The notes beneath the pieces were generated by a model, which was not told where the DNA came from, did not search any database, and worked only from the letters and a program-made list of their open reading frames with translations. Positions 24,200 to 32,840 of a stretch of DNA of 64,000 nucleotides are shown here, in pieces. A program made the position numbers and the translations under genes. The DNA lies in assembly GCA_016190505.1 (NCBI GenBank), contig JACPQM010000024.1:1-64000 (forward strand). The letters run 5' to 3'. Positions within the stretch are counted from its first letter, which is position 1, and every line of letters starts with the position of its first letter. Source of the stretch: Chloroflexota bacterium. Lineage in GTDB: Bacteria; Chloroflexota; Dehalococcoidia; JACPQK01.

Positions 24200-24664
24200 G
24201 GGAAACTCTGTTGAGGGCATCTTCCTCGGAGCAAGGAGTCGTAGAACCCCGTAATACCAGTCTGTCGTCAGCGCTCAGGTCGAGCGGGGCAGCAGACGTG
24301 AATCTTCAGCTTCGTTGTAGGATGGAGGCCGAACTTCCCTGGTGTCCAATTGAGGTGGAAGCTACTACCAATCGTCGTGCTAGCGCCTAACACTGCTGTG
24401 ACAAAAGTCATATCTCTGGGCGGGTAGGGAGGCTATTAAGGAGAGTGTCGTCCCCGTTGTAGTGGGTGTTCTTGTTCGCGTTTTCGCTTCTTCGGGGCGC
24501 CAGCTCTGTTCGGGACCGAGTCGGCTGCAGTCGGCCTGCTTATTGGCCCAGGACCTTAATGGCACGCAGGAGGCATGGGGCGTGGAACTGCGTAGGAAGC
24601 GAAAGGCACCCTTACCAGGGTCCAAGGCGTCTGGACCTATCTCAAGCTCTTGTGGAGGCACGAC
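24200..24664. other. intergenic stretch without recognisable gene
   Basis: About 465 bases between the activase and the nitroreductase. Short open frames exist but none shows a plausible start, composition or homology. I see no tRNA, strong hairpin or consensus promoter here. Confidence 0.5.
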
Positions 24665-25210
24665 ATGGATTTGATAGAGGGCCTTCGTACACGTCGCAGC
24701 ACAAAGGGCTTTTCGCAGGCGCCGGTGGCGCGGGAGGCTTTGCTCGAGCTGGTGGACATCGCCCGGCATTCGCCTTCTGGGGGTAACAAGAACGCCTGGC
24801 GCTTTGTGATCACCACTGACCGAGCCAAGCTGGACAGGCTGAGCACCGCTCACCCGCACTGCCGGTGGCTGGCTACCGCACCCGCGGGGGTTGCTGTAGT
24901 GGTGGACCCTGCAGCCACCCAATACTGGCTCGAGGACTCCTGTGTAGCGGCCTACTCCGTTTGGCTGGCAGCGGTGGGTCGGGGGCTGGGTGTGGCCTGG
25001 GCGGCTATGTACCAGAGTTGGGACCCCGTGGAGAGTCAGCGCCGACAGGCTTTCGTCCGGGAGGTGTTTTCCATCCCCGACAACTTTAATGCCCCCATGG
25101 TGTTAGGGGTGGGTTATCCTCAGGCGGTGCCCCCTACCCGAAAGCGCCCGTCGCTGGAGGAGGTCGTCGCCTGGGAGTGTTATGCTGATGGTGCCCGGCC
25201 GCAGGCCTGA
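24665..25210 (+). CDS. nitroreductase-family FMN protein
   Basis: A 181-residue flavin oxidoreductase. The N-terminal RTRRSTKGF and the following ARHSPSGGNKNAWRFV are the FMN-phosphate and isoalloxazine contact segments typical of the family, and the C-terminal region APMVLGVGYPQ is also usual. Such enzymes use NAD(P)H or ferredoxin-derived electrons to reduce nitro groups, quinones or other acceptors; physiological substrate unknown. The Met at 24665 is preferred over 24650 because GTGGAGG lies six bases before it. The neighbours on the same strand are redox proteins (activase, HdrB-like), but spacing is too large to claim an operon. Confidence 0.88.
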   Translation: MDLIEGLRTRRSTKGFSQAPVAREALLELVDIARHSPSGGNKNAWRFVITTDRAKLDRLSTAHPHCRWLATAPAGVAVVVDPAATQYWLEDSCVAAYSVWLAAVGRGLGVAWAAMYQSWDPVESQRRQAFVREVFSIPDNFNAPMVLGVGYPQAVPPTRKRPSLEEVVAWECYADGARPQA

Positions 25211-25384
25211 GGCCCGCGCATGTCACCGACGGGGGACCATGGGCTTTAGGGAGGCGATAGGCACCGGATGTCCCCACGATTGTGGCGGCAGTTGTCCCTT
25301 GAAGGCATAGATCGAGGCCATCGCCGTCCTGGGATGACATCCAGGGCATTGCCGCAGCAGGTGAACCAGTTGGGAGGTCGAAAC

Positions 25385-26365
25385 TTGTCTGAATCTACCC
25401 AGAACAACGAAAACCGGCGACAAATCGGGGAATACTTCAAGGAGTTGCGGTTGACCAACGACTTTCTCATGCTCCCGGAGGAAAGGACGTGGTTGGCGCG
25501 GCAGCCTCAGGACCCCGAGCCCAGGAAGGTGGTCCTCTACCTGGGCTGCAATGTGCTGCGCACGCCTCACATGGTCCAGACAGTCGCTGACATCTTCCAG
25601 AGGCTGGGCGTGGACTTTGTGGCTGTGGGAGGCCCCACCTACTGCTGCGGAGCGCCCTTCCGTCAGGACTTCCCGGAGGAGGCTCTGACCCTTGGAGAGC
25701 GCAGCGTGAAGTACTTCAACGAGTTTCGCCCCGAGCGGGTAGTAATGTGGTGCCCAGGGTGCCTGGCATACTACACAGAGATGCTGTCCTCTCGGTTTGC
25801 CTGCCCCGTGCAGCACGTGTCCGAGTTCCTTGCGGAAAACCTGGACAGGTTCCCTCGGATGAGTAGAGTGCCAAAGAGGGTTGCGCTGCATTATCATAGC
25901 CGAGAGCCTGCCTCCGAACGACAGGCTGCGTCTGCCCAGCGTCTGCTTCAGGCAGTGCCAGGACTCGAGTTGGTGGACGTGGGCACTGACCCCAGGCTGG
26001 GCCGGCAATGTACTCTGGGTGCTCGCCAGACTCTGGGCGGCGACGTGTATGACGGGATTCTCGAATCCCAGATAGAGCGAGCCATGCAGCTAAAGGCAGA
26101 GGTCTTCGCCACCTTGTATCATGGCTGCCACCGGGTGCTGGTGCACTACCAGGGGCGCTATCCTCTGGGGGTTGAGCACTACCTGTCGCTGCTGGGTGAG
26201 GCCCTGGGCATCGCCCACGAGGACCGCTACCGCAAGTATGCGATGTTGGCTGACACCAGCCGCATCATAGAGGCGGCCACGCCTTTCTTGACGGCCAACC
26301 AGATAGACCCCGAGACAGCCAGACTCGTGGTCCAGAGGATCTTCGTGGACAGAAAAGGCCCCTGA
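25385..26365 (+). CDS. HdrB/CCG-domain (heterodisulfide reductase B-like) protein with degenerate second CCG motif
   Basis: The first cysteine-rich CCG unit is complete: LGCNVLRTPH, YCCGAPFR and WCPGCLAYY, the ligand set for a 4Fe-4S or noncubane cluster. In the second half the equivalent positions read HYHSRE, RQCTLG and YHGCHRV, so most Cys are lost. Family knowledge: HdrB-type subunits handle disulfide or electron-bifurcating electron transfer. Here one cluster site is likely functional. I prefer the TTG at 25385, which has GGGAGGT six bases upstream; in-frame ATGs at 25268 and 25334 would add up to 39 poorly conserved residues. No HdrA or HdrC is adjacent. Confidence 0.8.
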   Translation: MSESTQNNENRRQIGEYFKELRLTNDFLMLPEERTWLARQPQDPEPRKVVLYLGCNVLRTPHMVQTVADIFQRLGVDFVAVGGPTYCCGAPFRQDFPEEALTLGERSVKYFNEFRPERVVMWCPGCLAYYTEMLSSRFACPVQHVSEFLAENLDRFPRMSRVPKRVALHYHSREPASERQAASAQRLLQAVPGLELVDVGTDPRLGRQCTLGARQTLGGDVYDGILESQIERAMQLKAEVFATLYHGCHRVLVHYQGRYPLGVEHYLSLLGEALGIAHEDRYRKYAMLADTSRIIEAATPFLTANQIDPETARLVVQRIFVDRKGP

Positions 26366-26729
26366 AGGCAACGGCGCCATGTGCCTCGCCGACCAATACC
26401 TCTGGGACACAGGCACAGCGAGGGCAATGGTCGGCCCGGTCAGGCGGCGCCCGATTTCGTTTCCCACGGTGACTGGTCGCATCGCGCCATTAGGAACATA
26501 GCCCGGCTTGCCTATTGATTGGAAGGCGCCCCCGGGGTGCCATAGAATGGGTGCAGTTGCACTGCGGCTCACCCGCGATTCTGGTAGAGATAGACAGAGG
26601 CAGAGACAGAGGACATGGCCAGCTTAGCTAGGCACCCGCAACCTCGCCATCTGGAGGCAGGGCATCGAGGTACGACGCCCTGCCTCTTCTGCTATCTGAC
26701 TCATATCCTCGCTATGCCCTGATCCAGCG
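26366..26729. other. intergenic stretch
   Basis: About 360 bases with no credible gene. It contains a hairpin (listed at 26654-26686) and a purine-rich tract around 26585-26615. Nothing else recognised. Confidence 0.5.
26654..26686 (+). terminator. possible stem-loop terminator downstream of the HdrB-like gene
   Basis: GAGGCAGGGC (26654-26663) pairs perfectly with GCCCTGCCTC (26677-26686) around a 13-base loop, followed by TTCTGCT. The U-tract is poor and the hairpin is 290 bases beyond the stop codon, so it may be a repeat rather than a terminator. Confidence 0.4.
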
Positions 26730-26753
26730 CCGGTCCCGATGCTTCGGGACCGG
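26730..26753. repeat. palindrome abutting the truncated PIN gene, GTCCCGA family
   Basis: CCGGTCCCGA (26730-26739) and TCGGGACCGG (26744-26753) flank a TGCT loop. Same core as the hairpins at 343-368 and 7421-7443. It lies four bases beyond the premature end of the PIN toxin frame. Confidence 0.85.
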
Positions 26754-26756
26754 GGA

Positions 26757-26984
26757 TTATGGCCTAGTATGTGAATTGCAGTCCCGGTTCAGCAGGAAAC
26801 GAAGGGCGGTGTCAAGGCCCAGCCGGCGCTGGAGCAAAGCTGCGGCCTCCCCCAGGACGTAGCTGTGGACCAGCACCTCCTCATCTGTCTCCAAGACCTT
26901 GCGGAAGTACTCAGCCGCGCGGCTGTGATTGGGGTCTGACTTGTCTGCCAGGGCGTAGATGGCGGACGTGTCCAGGAATATCAC
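26757..26984 (-). pseudogene. truncated PIN-domain (VapC-like) toxin
   Basis: Starting at the GTG at 26984, whose GTGA overlaps the antitoxin stop, the frame begins MIFLDTSAIYALADKSDPNHSRA, the classical PIN N-terminus with the first catalytic Asp, and continues through HSYVLGEAAALLQRRLG with the second acidic residue. It stops after 75 residues, whereas complete PIN toxins have about 130, so the C-terminal acidic residues are missing. The last residues (NRDCNSHTRP) look like junction sequence, and a palindrome follows at once. Probably inactive as an RNase. Confidence 0.8.
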
Positions 26985-27229
26985 TGAGAGGAGTCCTCCG
27001 CCAGGGCTTCGTCGTGGCACTCGGAAACCGGCGCCAGGTCCCCCTGTTCGCTACGGCCGGAGCCAATGAACTGGAACTGCTGGATGCGACGTAGCTTGGT
27101 TACCCTCAAGCCCAGGTACTCGTGCAGGGCGTCGCGCACCAGCCCAGCCATCGAGATGCCCCGGTCGAAAGCCTTTCTCCGTAGCATCTCAAATGTGGCA
27201 TCGTCGAGTTGGACTTGTGTGCGCTTCAT
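26981..27229 (-). CDS. ribbon-helix-helix antitoxin (VapB/CopG-like)
   Basis: An 82-residue protein with an N-terminal ribbon-helix-helix: MKRTQVQLDDATFEMLRRKAFDRGISMAGLVRDALHEYLG. The beta-strand KRTQVQLDD contacts DNA and the protein should dimerise. The C-terminal tail (about 45-82) is the toxin-binding part. It overlaps the truncated PIN gene by 4 bases, the usual antitoxin-first arrangement. The Met at 27229 was chosen because the domain begins there and the direct-repeat operator lies just upstream. Confidence 0.85.
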   Translation of the reverse strand: MKRTQVQLDDATFEMLRRKAFDRGISMAGLVRDALHEYLGLRVTKLRRIQQFQFIGSGRSEQGDLAPVSECHDEALAEDSSQ

Positions 27230-27259
27230 GGCTCTGTGCCTCCGCTGCCGTGCATCATC

Positions 27260-27288
27260 AATATACAGCATGTTATCATTACAGCATG
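27260..27288 (-). promoter_or_regulatory. candidate antitoxin operator/promoter
   Basis: On the minus strand CATGCTGTA occurs twice with a 16-base period (27288-27280 and 27272-27264), overlapping a TATATT -10 candidate (27265-27260), 31 bases before the antitoxin start. Tandem sites of this kind suit a ribbon-helix-helix repressor. A separate 16-bp perfect palindrome lies at 27329-27344. Confidence 0.5.
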
Positions 27289-27340
27289 ATGTTCCTGGCT
27301 TGGGGTTTCGGGCTTCTCGTCTAGCGCCGCATGATGCATC

Positions 27341-27609
27341 ATGCCTGAGGCCCCGGAGCTGGCCATCGTCCGCGAGGTGCTGGAGAGGCGCCTGGCCGGG
27401 GCCTCGGTCGTTGGGGCGCGTGTGCTCCACCCCTTTGTGCTGCGCTCCCTGGCCACGGAGGACTTTCCCGGGGATGTCGCCAGTCATGCCCCCGCTGCGG
27501 CGCCCGCATCAGCCAGCTTACCGCCAACCAGCGGATCACCAGTTTCTGCCGTCACTGCCAGCCCGGTCTTCTGGTCAACCGAGGGGGCCGCAGGCTCTTG
27601 TCAGGGTAG
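27341..27609 (+). pseudogene. formamidopyrimidine-DNA glycosylase remnant (internal deletion)
   Basis: The first 45 residues (MPEAPELAIVREVLERRLAG..., to about 27475) match the Fpg N-terminus, including the catalytic Pro2-Glu3 pair. Shortly after, in a different frame from 27487, the sequence encodes CPRCGARISQLTANQR and CRHCQPGLLVN, the C-terminal zinc finger of Fpg, ending at TAG 27607-27609. The whole central part, roughly 180 residues, is missing and the junction shifts the frame. So an fpg gene was gutted by an internal deletion. Its 3' end overlaps the convergent AOR gene. Confidence 0.85.
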
Positions 27610-29436
27610 CTGGGTAGCCAGGCCCTCCAGGCCCAGGCGGGCCAGCGTCTGGGGCAGGGGCCGGCCGGTGTCGGGGTCCCAACCCATGTGCCGGTAGTAT
27701 TCCATCACCGCGTCCCTGAGGTAAGGCGCGATGGTATGGCCTTTGGCGGGGCCCTCTGGGGGTGGCTCCTGCATGCGCGGCGAGATGTCCAGGTCGTCGG
27801 CGATAGTGAGGCCATGGGCCATGTTGAACATGCGCTGCATGTTGGCCACACGGGAGCCCACCGCTAGCATTTCATCCTCGGTGAGGCTCTCCCAGCCGGT
27901 GACGGCGGCCAGGGCCCTGGTCTCAGTGGCCACACTGGCACCCCCCGCCCACATGAACATGCAGACGCCCACGCAGTCCTTGAACAGCTTGGACCGCTGG
28001 GTCTTGGCCACTGCCTCGGCGGCACCCTCGATCTTGGATGGGGTGGGGCTGAAGCCGTCGGGGGCCATGCTCTCGTGCCGGGGGCCGGCCCCGGCCACGG
28101 TCTGCTCCAGGACCTTGGCATAGCGCCCCCGCCAGTCGTGCAGGTTGAAGCCAGCGCCCTTCATGTGGACGGCGTACTTGGGGGCATCGCCCCCGATGGC
28201 CTGTGCCGCCTTCTTGGTGCCTTGGGCCAGCACCCTGCCGAAACCCTCGCGGGCGACCACCTTCTTCACCAGGGCCGCGGCCGCTTCGGCGTTACCCCAG
28301 CGCAGCTCCAGCCCGTCGGTGTCTTCCCGGGTAATGAGGCCGCGCTCGTAGCACTCGAAGGCGAGCGCTACCGCCGAACCCACCGAGGCGGCGTTCATGC
28401 CCATGCGGTCGTACAGGTCGGTAAGCCAGACGATGTCCGCCGGCTCGGTGACTGCCACCATGGCCGCGGAACCCTCCATGTTCTCGCCGCCACCGCCCAT
28501 GGTAGCCACGAATCCCTGCCGGGGGCCGGCGGTGACGGTGGCCTTGTAGGAGCAGGCGATGGGGCAGGTCAGACAGGGCTTAGGCACGATCTTGATGTAG
28601 CTCCGGCAAGCTGCCGCGTAGTTGCGCCCGATCTCCTTGCCCAGGGCCGGCGATAGCAGGTTCTTGGCGGCGAGCACACCGATGTCGCCAAAGTAGGCCC
28701 AGCGCTGGGTGATGCGGGCGGGGGTGTTGTCCCGAGCCGCGGCGGCGGCTGGCCGCCAGGCAGCAGCGATGTCCAGTAGCTCTTTGGGGCGGGCCACGGG
28801 CACGGCGCCACGGCCGTAGGCGGCCACTGCTTTGAGCTTCTTGGAGCCCATGACTGCCCCTACGCCGCCGGCGGCGGCCACGTGGTGTTTTTCATTCTCG
28901 ACGCAGGCCCCGCCCAGCATGTTTTCACCAGCGGGTCCGATGCAGGCAACGCTGGCCCGCGGCTGCCCCACCTCAGCCTTGACGGCGTCCTCGGTCTCGT
29001 GGGTGTCCTTGCCCCACAGCTTGCCCGCGTCCCTTATCTCCACCCGGCCGTCGTGCAGCCAGAGATACACCGGTTTGGGAGAGACCCCCTGGACGACGAT
29101 GCCATCGAAGCCGGCGTACTTGAGCTGCGGGCCAAAATGCCCATGGGTATGGGCGGTGCCCATGGTGAATCCCGTCTCGGCATTCATGGTTACGACGCAG
29201 CAGTTGTTGCCTCCGGGCACTGGCGTGCCGGTGAGCGGACCGGTCATGAAAACCAGAGGATTGGCCGCGTCCAGGGGGCCTATGTCTTTGGGCGTCTCCT
29301 CACTGATAATCTTGACCCCCAGGCCCGCGCAGCCGATGTACCTTCGCAGCACGTCTTCTCCCGGCAGTGCCTCTTCTCGCACCAACCCCGTGCTCAGGTC
29401 CACCCGCAACAGCCGTCCAACATATCCCCCAGCCAT
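27601..29436 (-). CDS. aldehyde ferredoxin oxidoreductase family protein
   Basis: A 611-residue AOR. The cluster ligands follow the canonical CX2CX3C spacing (C288, C291, C295 in PCLTCPIACSY), with the fourth Cys in FKDCVGVC. The N-terminal GGYVGRLLRVDLSTG and GCAGLGVKIISEE are family hallmarks, and the pterin-binding VGSAVALAFECYERGL region is present. It lies 86 bases downstream of livF on the same strand, so it may be transcribed with the transporter and act on the imported compound or a product of it. It is only distantly similar to the AOR at 20587-22455. Confidence 0.94.
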   Translation of the reverse strand: MAGGYVGRLLRVDLSTGLVREEALPGEDVLRRYIGCAGLGVKIISEETPKDIGPLDAANPLVFMTGPLTGTPVPGGNNCCVVTMNAETGFTMGTAHTHGHFGPQLKYAGFDGIVVQGVSPKPVYLWLHDGRVEIRDAGKLWGKDTHETEDAVKAEVGQPRASVACIGPAGENMLGGACVENEKHHVAAAGGVGAVMGSKKLKAVAAYGRGAVPVARPKELLDIAAAWRPAAAAARDNTPARITQRWAYFGDIGVLAAKNLLSPALGKEIGRNYAAACRSYIKIVPKPCLTCPIACSYKATVTAGPRQGFVATMGGGGENMEGSAAMVAVTEPADIVWLTDLYDRMGMNAASVGSAVALAFECYERGLITREDTDGLELRWGNAEAAAALVKKVVAREGFGRVLAQGTKKAAQAIGGDAPKYAVHMKGAGFNLHDWRGRYAKVLEQTVAGAGPRHESMAPDGFSPTPSKIEGAAEAVAKTQRSKLFKDCVGVCMFMWAGGASVATETRALAAVTGWESLTEDEMLAVGSRVANMQRMFNMAHGLTIADDLDISPRMQEPPPEGPAKGHTIAPYLRDAVMEYYRHMGWDPDTGRPLPQTLARLGLEGLATQLP

Positions 29437-29522
29437 GCTGAACCTCCTCCTTCAGGCTTCGGACTTCGGGCTTCGAACCTCAGGATGCCAAAGCCGGTAT
29501 CTCCAGTCTCCAGTCCCCAGCC

Positions 29523-30221
29523 TCACACGCCCAGATAGGTGTGTTTCACTTCCTCGTTGTGCCGCAACTCGTCCGGCGTCGCCTCGTGGACGATTCTGCC
29601 GTGAGACATGACATATATGTGGTCGGCCACGGCCAGGGCAAACCCAAACCTCTGCTCTGCCAGCAGGATGGTGACGCCCTGCTCCTTGAGCCGCAGTATG
29701 AGGTGTTCCAGCTCCCGCACCAGCAGCGGCGCCAGCCCCTCGGAGGGCTCATCCATGAGCAGGAGCATCGGGTTGGTCAACAGGCCACGGCCACAGGCCA
29801 GCATCTGCTGCTCGCCACCGCTGAGCTTGGTGCCCCAGTGCTTCTCACGCTCCCTGAGCCTGGGGAAGAAGTCCATGACCCGGCCAATGGTCCAGCCCTG
29901 TTGCCCACCATTGCCCCGCTGGGCGACGGAGAGGTTTTCCCTCACGGTGAGGGAGCCGAAGATCCTCCGGCCCTGGGGCACCAGACCGATGCCCAACCTG
30001 GCTATGCGGTATGGGGCCATCGAGGTTACGTCAGCACCGCGGAAGAAGATGCGGCCCCGGCGCGGGGGTGTAAAGCCGATGATGGAGCGGAGCAAAGTGG
30101 TCTTGCCCACGCCATTCCGCCCCAGCAGAGCGGCGACCTTCCCCTCGCCTACTTCGAGGGATACGCCCTGCAAGACGTAGCTGTTGCCGTAATAGGTGTG
30201 GATGTCCTGTACTTCAAGCAT
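29523..30221 (-). CDS. livF: branched-chain amino acid-type ABC transporter ATP-binding protein LivF
   Basis: A 232-residue ATPase with Walker A LLGRNGVGKTTLLRS (about 33-47), signature LSGGEQQMLACGRGL, Walker B LLLMDEP and the switch His in a divergent LLAEQRF, which is typical of LivF (AEQ instead of SHD). It couples ATP hydrolysis to import through LivH/LivM. It overlaps livG by 8 bases. Substrate class is set by the binding protein, not visible here. Confidence 0.94.
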   Translation of the reverse strand: MLEVQDIHTYYGNSYVLQGVSLEVGEGKVAALLGRNGVGKTTLLRSIIGFTPPRRGRIFFRGADVTSMAPYRIARLGIGLVPQGRRIFGSLTVRENLSVAQRGNGGQQGWTIGRVMDFFPRLREREKHWGTKLSGGEQQMLACGRGLLTNPMLLLMDEPSEGLAPLLVRELEHLILRLKEQGVTILLAEQRFGFALAVADHIYVMSHGRIVHEATPDELRHNEEVKHTYLGV

Positions 30222-30972
30222 GGGCCGACTCGCTTTCGTCGCCCAGGTAGATTTGGCTCACCCGCGCGTCTTGCCTCACCGCCGCCGGCGTACCCTCGGT
30301 CAGTAGCTCACCCATGTGGAGGACGCTAATGCCGTCAGCCACGGCGAAGGCTACGTCTATGTCGTGGGAGACCAGGACTATGGTTACCTTCCCTCGCAAG
30401 TCGCGGAAGAGGGATGTCATGGTGCCTCGCTCCGCCTCGGAGAGGCCAGCGGTGGGCTCGTCCAGGAGGAGCACCTTGGGCTGGCCTGCCAGCGCCAGCA
30501 TAACCTCGAGCTGTCTCTGCTCACCGTAGGACAGGTAGCGGACCGGCACATTGCGCTTGTTCCACAACCCGCCCTCTTCCAGCACCTGTTGCACTCTGTC
30601 CATCGTCTGCTGGGAAGAGGTGGCTGGCCGGTGCATGACGAACTTGCTGCCATGGACGGCCTGGACGGCCAGGATAACGTTTTGCATGGTAGTGAGGCTG
30701 GGAAACAGGCTGGTGATCTGGAACGTACGGGCCAGCCCCTTCATCGCCCGAACATGGCAGGGGGAGCGAGTGATGTCCTCGCCCTGGAACAGTATTGTCC
30801 CGGAGGATGTAGGCAAGGTCCCGCTCAACAAATGGAAGAGGGTGGTCTTGCCTGCGCCATTGGGCCCGATAATGGCCCGGCACTCGCCGGCCTCGATTTC
30901 CAAGTCCACGGAGCGGAGCGCCTGAAGCCCGCCAAAGCTCTTGCTCAGCTTGTCGGCGGAGAGCACTTTCAT
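30214..30972 (-). CDS. livG: branched-chain amino acid-type ABC transporter ATP-binding protein LivG
   Basis: A 252-residue ATPase: Walker A IIGPNGAGKTTLFHL (about 35-49), ABC signature-type YLSYGEQRQLEVMLAL, Walker B VLLLDEPTAGLS and H-loop VLVSHDIDVAF. The long insert between Walker A and the signature (about 90-135) is normal for LivG. It overlaps livM by 4 bases. Confidence 0.94.
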   Translation of the reverse strand: MKVLSADKLSKSFGGLQALRSVDLEIEAGECRAIIGPNGAGKTTLFHLLSGTLPTSSGTILFQGEDITRSPCHVRAMKGLARTFQITSLFPSLTTMQNVILAVQAVHGSKFVMHRPATSSQQTMDRVQQVLEEGGLWNKRNVPVRYLSYGEQRQLEVMLALAGQPKVLLLDEPTAGLSEAERGTMTSLFRDLRGKVTIVLVSHDIDVAFAVADGISVLHMGELLTEGTPAAVRQDARVSQIYLGDESESAHA

Positions 30973-31919
30973 GCCGTCTGTCTCCGGGGCATCAGCCGTT
31001 TCAACCGGCCCACTATGCCGTCAGGGGCGAACAATATGACCACAATGTAGGTGGCGCCCAGCACCATCATCCAGCGCTGGGTGAAGATGTTGGCGACCTC
31101 GGATACCGAGATGATCATGCCTGCCCCAACCAGGGGGCCCACGACGGTCCCCGGCCCGCCAATGATGACCATGAGCAGGGCCTCCGCCGAAGGGGTCACC
31201 CCAGCCCACCCTGGGGCGATGGCGCCCACGTGGAAGGCGTAGAGGACGCCTGCCAGTCCCGCAAAGAGCGCAGCAATGATGAAGGCCACATATTGGAGCA
31301 TCCAGGTGTTGTAGCCCAGGGAGCGCATGCGCAACTCGTTGTCCCGGGTCCCCTGGAGGGCCAGGCCGTATGGTGAGCGTACTATGGTGTAGAATACCGC
31401 CACAGCCAATACCAGGAAGACGAGCACGAAGTAATAGAACACCCTGGTATCGGTCAAGGACCAGGGCAGGAACCCGAGGTCGGGGCGGCCCACGGAGGGG
31501 AAGCCATCATCGCCCCCGGTGAGCGACCGCCAGGTGAAGGCTATGGCCCACACCGCTTGGGTCAGGGCCAGAGTTATCATCAGGAAGCTGGCGCCCCGTG
31601 CCCGCAGGGCGATGAGGCCAAAGGCGGCCGCCAGAAGCCCCGCCATTCCCACCCCAGCCACCGAGGCTGGGAGGAAGCCGATGCCGACTTTCTTCACCAG
31701 AATGCCTACGGTGTAAGCCCCCGTCGCCAGGTACGCCGCCTGCCCCAGGGAAGGTAGACCGGTGTAGCCCATAATCAGGTTCAGGCCCATGGCGAAGATG
31801 GCGAATATCAGCACGCGAGTCAGAATCCCGACAAAATAGGGTTCTAGCAGGCCGGGCGCCACCAGGGCTAGCGCCAGCGCCGCCAGGATACCCAGGAGCG
31901 ACCAACGCCCGCGCATCAT
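30969..31919 (-). CDS. livM: branched-chain amino acid-type ABC transporter permease LivM
   Basis: A 316-residue membrane protein with eight to ten hydrophobic segments. FAMGLNLIMGYTGLPSLGQAAY near residues 40-62 and the cytoplasmic ATPase-contact loop (GYNTWMLQYVAFIIAALFAGLAGVLYA) are LivM hallmarks. It overlaps livH by 4 bases at its start and livG at its end, so subunits are translationally coupled. Confidence 0.93.
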   Translation of the reverse strand: MMRGRWSLLGILAALALALVAPGLLEPYFVGILTRVLIFAIFAMGLNLIMGYTGLPSLGQAAYLATGAYTVGILVKKVGIGFLPASVAGVGMAGLLAAAFGLIALRARGASFLMITLALTQAVWAIAFTWRSLTGGDDGFPSVGRPDLGFLPWSLTDTRVFYYFVLVFLVLAVAVFYTIVRSPYGLALQGTRDNELRMRSLGYNTWMLQYVAFIIAALFAGLAGVLYAFHVGAIAPGWAGVTPSAEALLMVIIGGPGTVVGPLVGAGMIISVSEVANIFTQRWMMVLGATYIVVILFAPDGIVGRLKRLMPRRQTA

Positions 31920-32773
31920 TTTCTTCCCAATAGCCCCTGGGGCCGGAAGGCCAGGATAATGGCCATGGGGGCGTAAAGGCTGAACCAGGCCAGGTTGGGG
32001 AAATAGGTCTTGGTCGCGGTATCCACCGAGGCAACCAGAAGAGCGCCCACAAAAGCGCCTTCAATGCTGCCTACTCCTCCCACGATTACCACGATGAAGG
32101 CCAGCACCAGGGCCTCGAAGTCCAGGCCGGGATAGATGCCCAGGTAGGGGGCGCCCAGAGCGCCGGCAAGACCCGCCAGCAAGGAGCCCAGGGCAAACAC
32201 CGCGAGAAACAGCAGGGGCATGTTTATTCCCAGGCCCTTGGCCATCTCTGGGTCATCAACCCCGGCCCGTACCATGGCCCCCAGCCGGGTCCGGGCCACA
32301 AACAGCCACAGGGTCACGGCGATGGCCAGGCCGGCCCCGATGAGGAAGAACCGGTACTTGGGATAGGTCAAGGCGCCGAGGTGCACGGAGCCCCGCAGGA
32401 AACTGGCCGGCGGCTGCGTTTCGACGTTGCCGCCCCAGGTGATCAGGGCGCCGTCGGCGATCACCAGGAGGGCGCCAAAGGTAAGCAGCACCTGGGCCAT
32501 CTCCTCAAGCTGGGAGAAGCGCCGGAGGAACACGCGATAAAGGACCATCCCGGCGACGGCCGTGGCCAGTGCTCCGGCCAACAAGGCGACCCAGAAATTG
32601 TGCGTCAGCTTCCAGGCCGCAAGCCCGAAATAGGCCCCCAGGAGGAAAAACGAACCGTGAGTCATGTTGAGGATGCGCATGAGCCCAAAGGTAATGGTGA
32701 GGCCCGCCCCTAACACAAAGAGGAGCATGGCAAAGGACAGCGAGTTGAGCCCGAGCAGGGCTACAGTGGTCAC
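31916..32773 (-). CDS. livH: branched-chain amino acid-type ABC transporter permease LivH
   Basis: A 285-residue permease with about eight membrane segments and typical LivH motifs: LGAGLTITFGLMRILNMTHGSFFLLGAY near the N-terminus and GSIEGAFVGALLVASVDT near the C-terminus. It is the first membrane subunit gene after livK, separated from it by 128 bases containing a stem-loop. Confidence 0.93.
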   Translation of the reverse strand: MTTVALLGLNSLSFAMLLFVLGAGLTITFGLMRILNMTHGSFFLLGAYFGLAAWKLTHNFWVALLAGALATAVAGMVLYRVFLRRFSQLEEMAQVLLTFGALLVIADGALITWGGNVETQPPASFLRGSVHLGALTYPKYRFFLIGAGLAIAVTLWLFVARTRLGAMVRAGVDDPEMAKGLGINMPLLFLAVFALGSLLAGLAGALGAPYLGIYPGLDFEALVLAFIVVIVGGVGSIEGAFVGALLVASVDTATKTYFPNLAWFSLYAPMAIILAFRPQGLLGRK

Positions 32774-32840
32774 TAACAGCCTTCTCTTGTCTCGATCGGA
32801 GGCACGTTTCGCGTCACCAGATGTTGGGACGTGAGACGGG

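Noticed and set aside
24200-24664. Small genes in the gap before the nitroreductase
   Set aside because: Open frames there have no ribosome site, no recognisable motif and mutually overlapping frames.
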